Assembly (NCBI RefSeq): GCF_023953965.1
Contig: NZ_JAMLIX010000002.1
Span: forward strand, 682,001 to 746,000
Length of the DNA: 64,000 nucleotides
DNA from: Bosea sp. (in: a-proteobacteria)
GTDB taxonomy: Bacteria; Pseudomonadota; Alphaproteobacteria; Rhizobiales; Beijerinckiaceae
Reading direction: 5' to 3'
This document shows positions 63,905 to 64,000 of the stretch, piece by piece. The position numbers and the translations under genes were made by a program. The notes below the pieces were generated by a model. The model had not been told where the DNA came from. It worked only from the letters and a program-made list of their open reading frames with translations, and did not search any database. Numbering within the stretch: the first letter of the stretch is position 1; each line of letters begins with the position of its first letter.

Positions 63905-64000
63905 ATGACCGAGACCCCTAGTGCCCGACCCTTCGCCATCATCGTCGGCATCGCCACCTCCGGCCGCCGCGAGGTCCTGCGCGACACGCTTGCCCGGATC
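63905..64000 (+). CDS. Glycosyltransferase family 2, N-terminus (cut by window edge)
   Basis: Only 32 codons are visible, from ATG at 63905, 6 bases after the flippase stop. The sequence FAIIVGIATSGRREVLRDTLARI has the GT2 pattern of a first beta strand ending before TxxR and the following helix. The rest lies outside. With the flippase it probably begins a surface-polysaccharide cluster. The specificity cannot be told. Confidence 0.6.
   Translation, partial: MTETPSARPFAIIVGIATSGRREVLRDTLARI

Overview
The window is a 64 kb piece of a GC-rich alphaproteobacterial chromosome. The aapJQMP amino-acid transporter, tig-clpP-clpX, an alphaproteobacterial suf operon with an Irr-type iron box, an S1-interrupted RNase E and a chromosomal parE fit Hyphomicrobiales (Rhizobiales), perhaps a Bosea-like genus. 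The genus is an inference; no rRNA is present. Almost everything is host core genome, with one small scar of mobile DNA.

Layout. 1-2.1 kb: the 3' end of a 6-phosphogluconate dehydrogenase gene and a cupredoxin-fold exported protein that has lost most copper ligands. 2.2-6.1 kb: tRNA-Leu, trigger factor, ClpP and ClpX. 6.3-12.6 kb: cystathionine beta-lyase and the aapJQMP ABC importer. 12.7-16.4 kb: a metal block with ChrA, a 64-residue HMA metallochaperone, a His-rich CDF exporter and its probable ArsR/SmtB zinc sensor, then a GST. 16.5-19.9 kb: a broken cupredoxin gene and an exported methionine-sulfoxide repair operon (msrB-dipZ-msrA).

20.1-22.3 kb is the accessory spot. The first half of a methyltransferase gene is fused in frame to the tail of a podovirus-like internal virion protein. 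A phage-style terminator, an Abi-alpha (DUF4393) gene, a tandem 9-bp repeat and tRNA-Gln(CTG) follow. I read this as the surviving end of a prophage once integrated at the tRNA, still carrying a candidate anti-phage gene.

22.5-30.1 kb: amidase, M20 peptidase, and a convergent dsbA-like-aroQ-accB-accC operon, then an aminotransferase and a small membrane protein. 30.2-40.6 kb: RNase E, N-acetylmuramoyl-L-alanine amidase, penicillin-binding protein 1A, prfB with the classical +1 programmed frameshift, an M23 peptidase and a Bcp peroxiredoxin. 40.8-46.2 kb: a large AsmA/DUF3971 protein, TyrS and an alpha/beta hydrolase.

46.3-54.6 kb is the suf operon behind an Irr-type box: cysteine desulfurase, sufB, sufC, sufD, a 69-residue tautomerase, sufS, sufT, phzF and sufA, tightly packed with overlapping start and stop codons. 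54.7-64 kb: a GGDEF protein, a DEAD-box helicase, an alpha/beta hydrolase, a small membrane protein, a LysR regulator, ParE, another small membrane protein, a Wzx-like flippase and the start of a glycosyltransferase.

Three copies of a palindromic intergenic repeat each lie between convergent genes (about 6.2, 54.7 and 58.3 kb). No rRNA, CRISPR array, transposase or intact integrase was seen.
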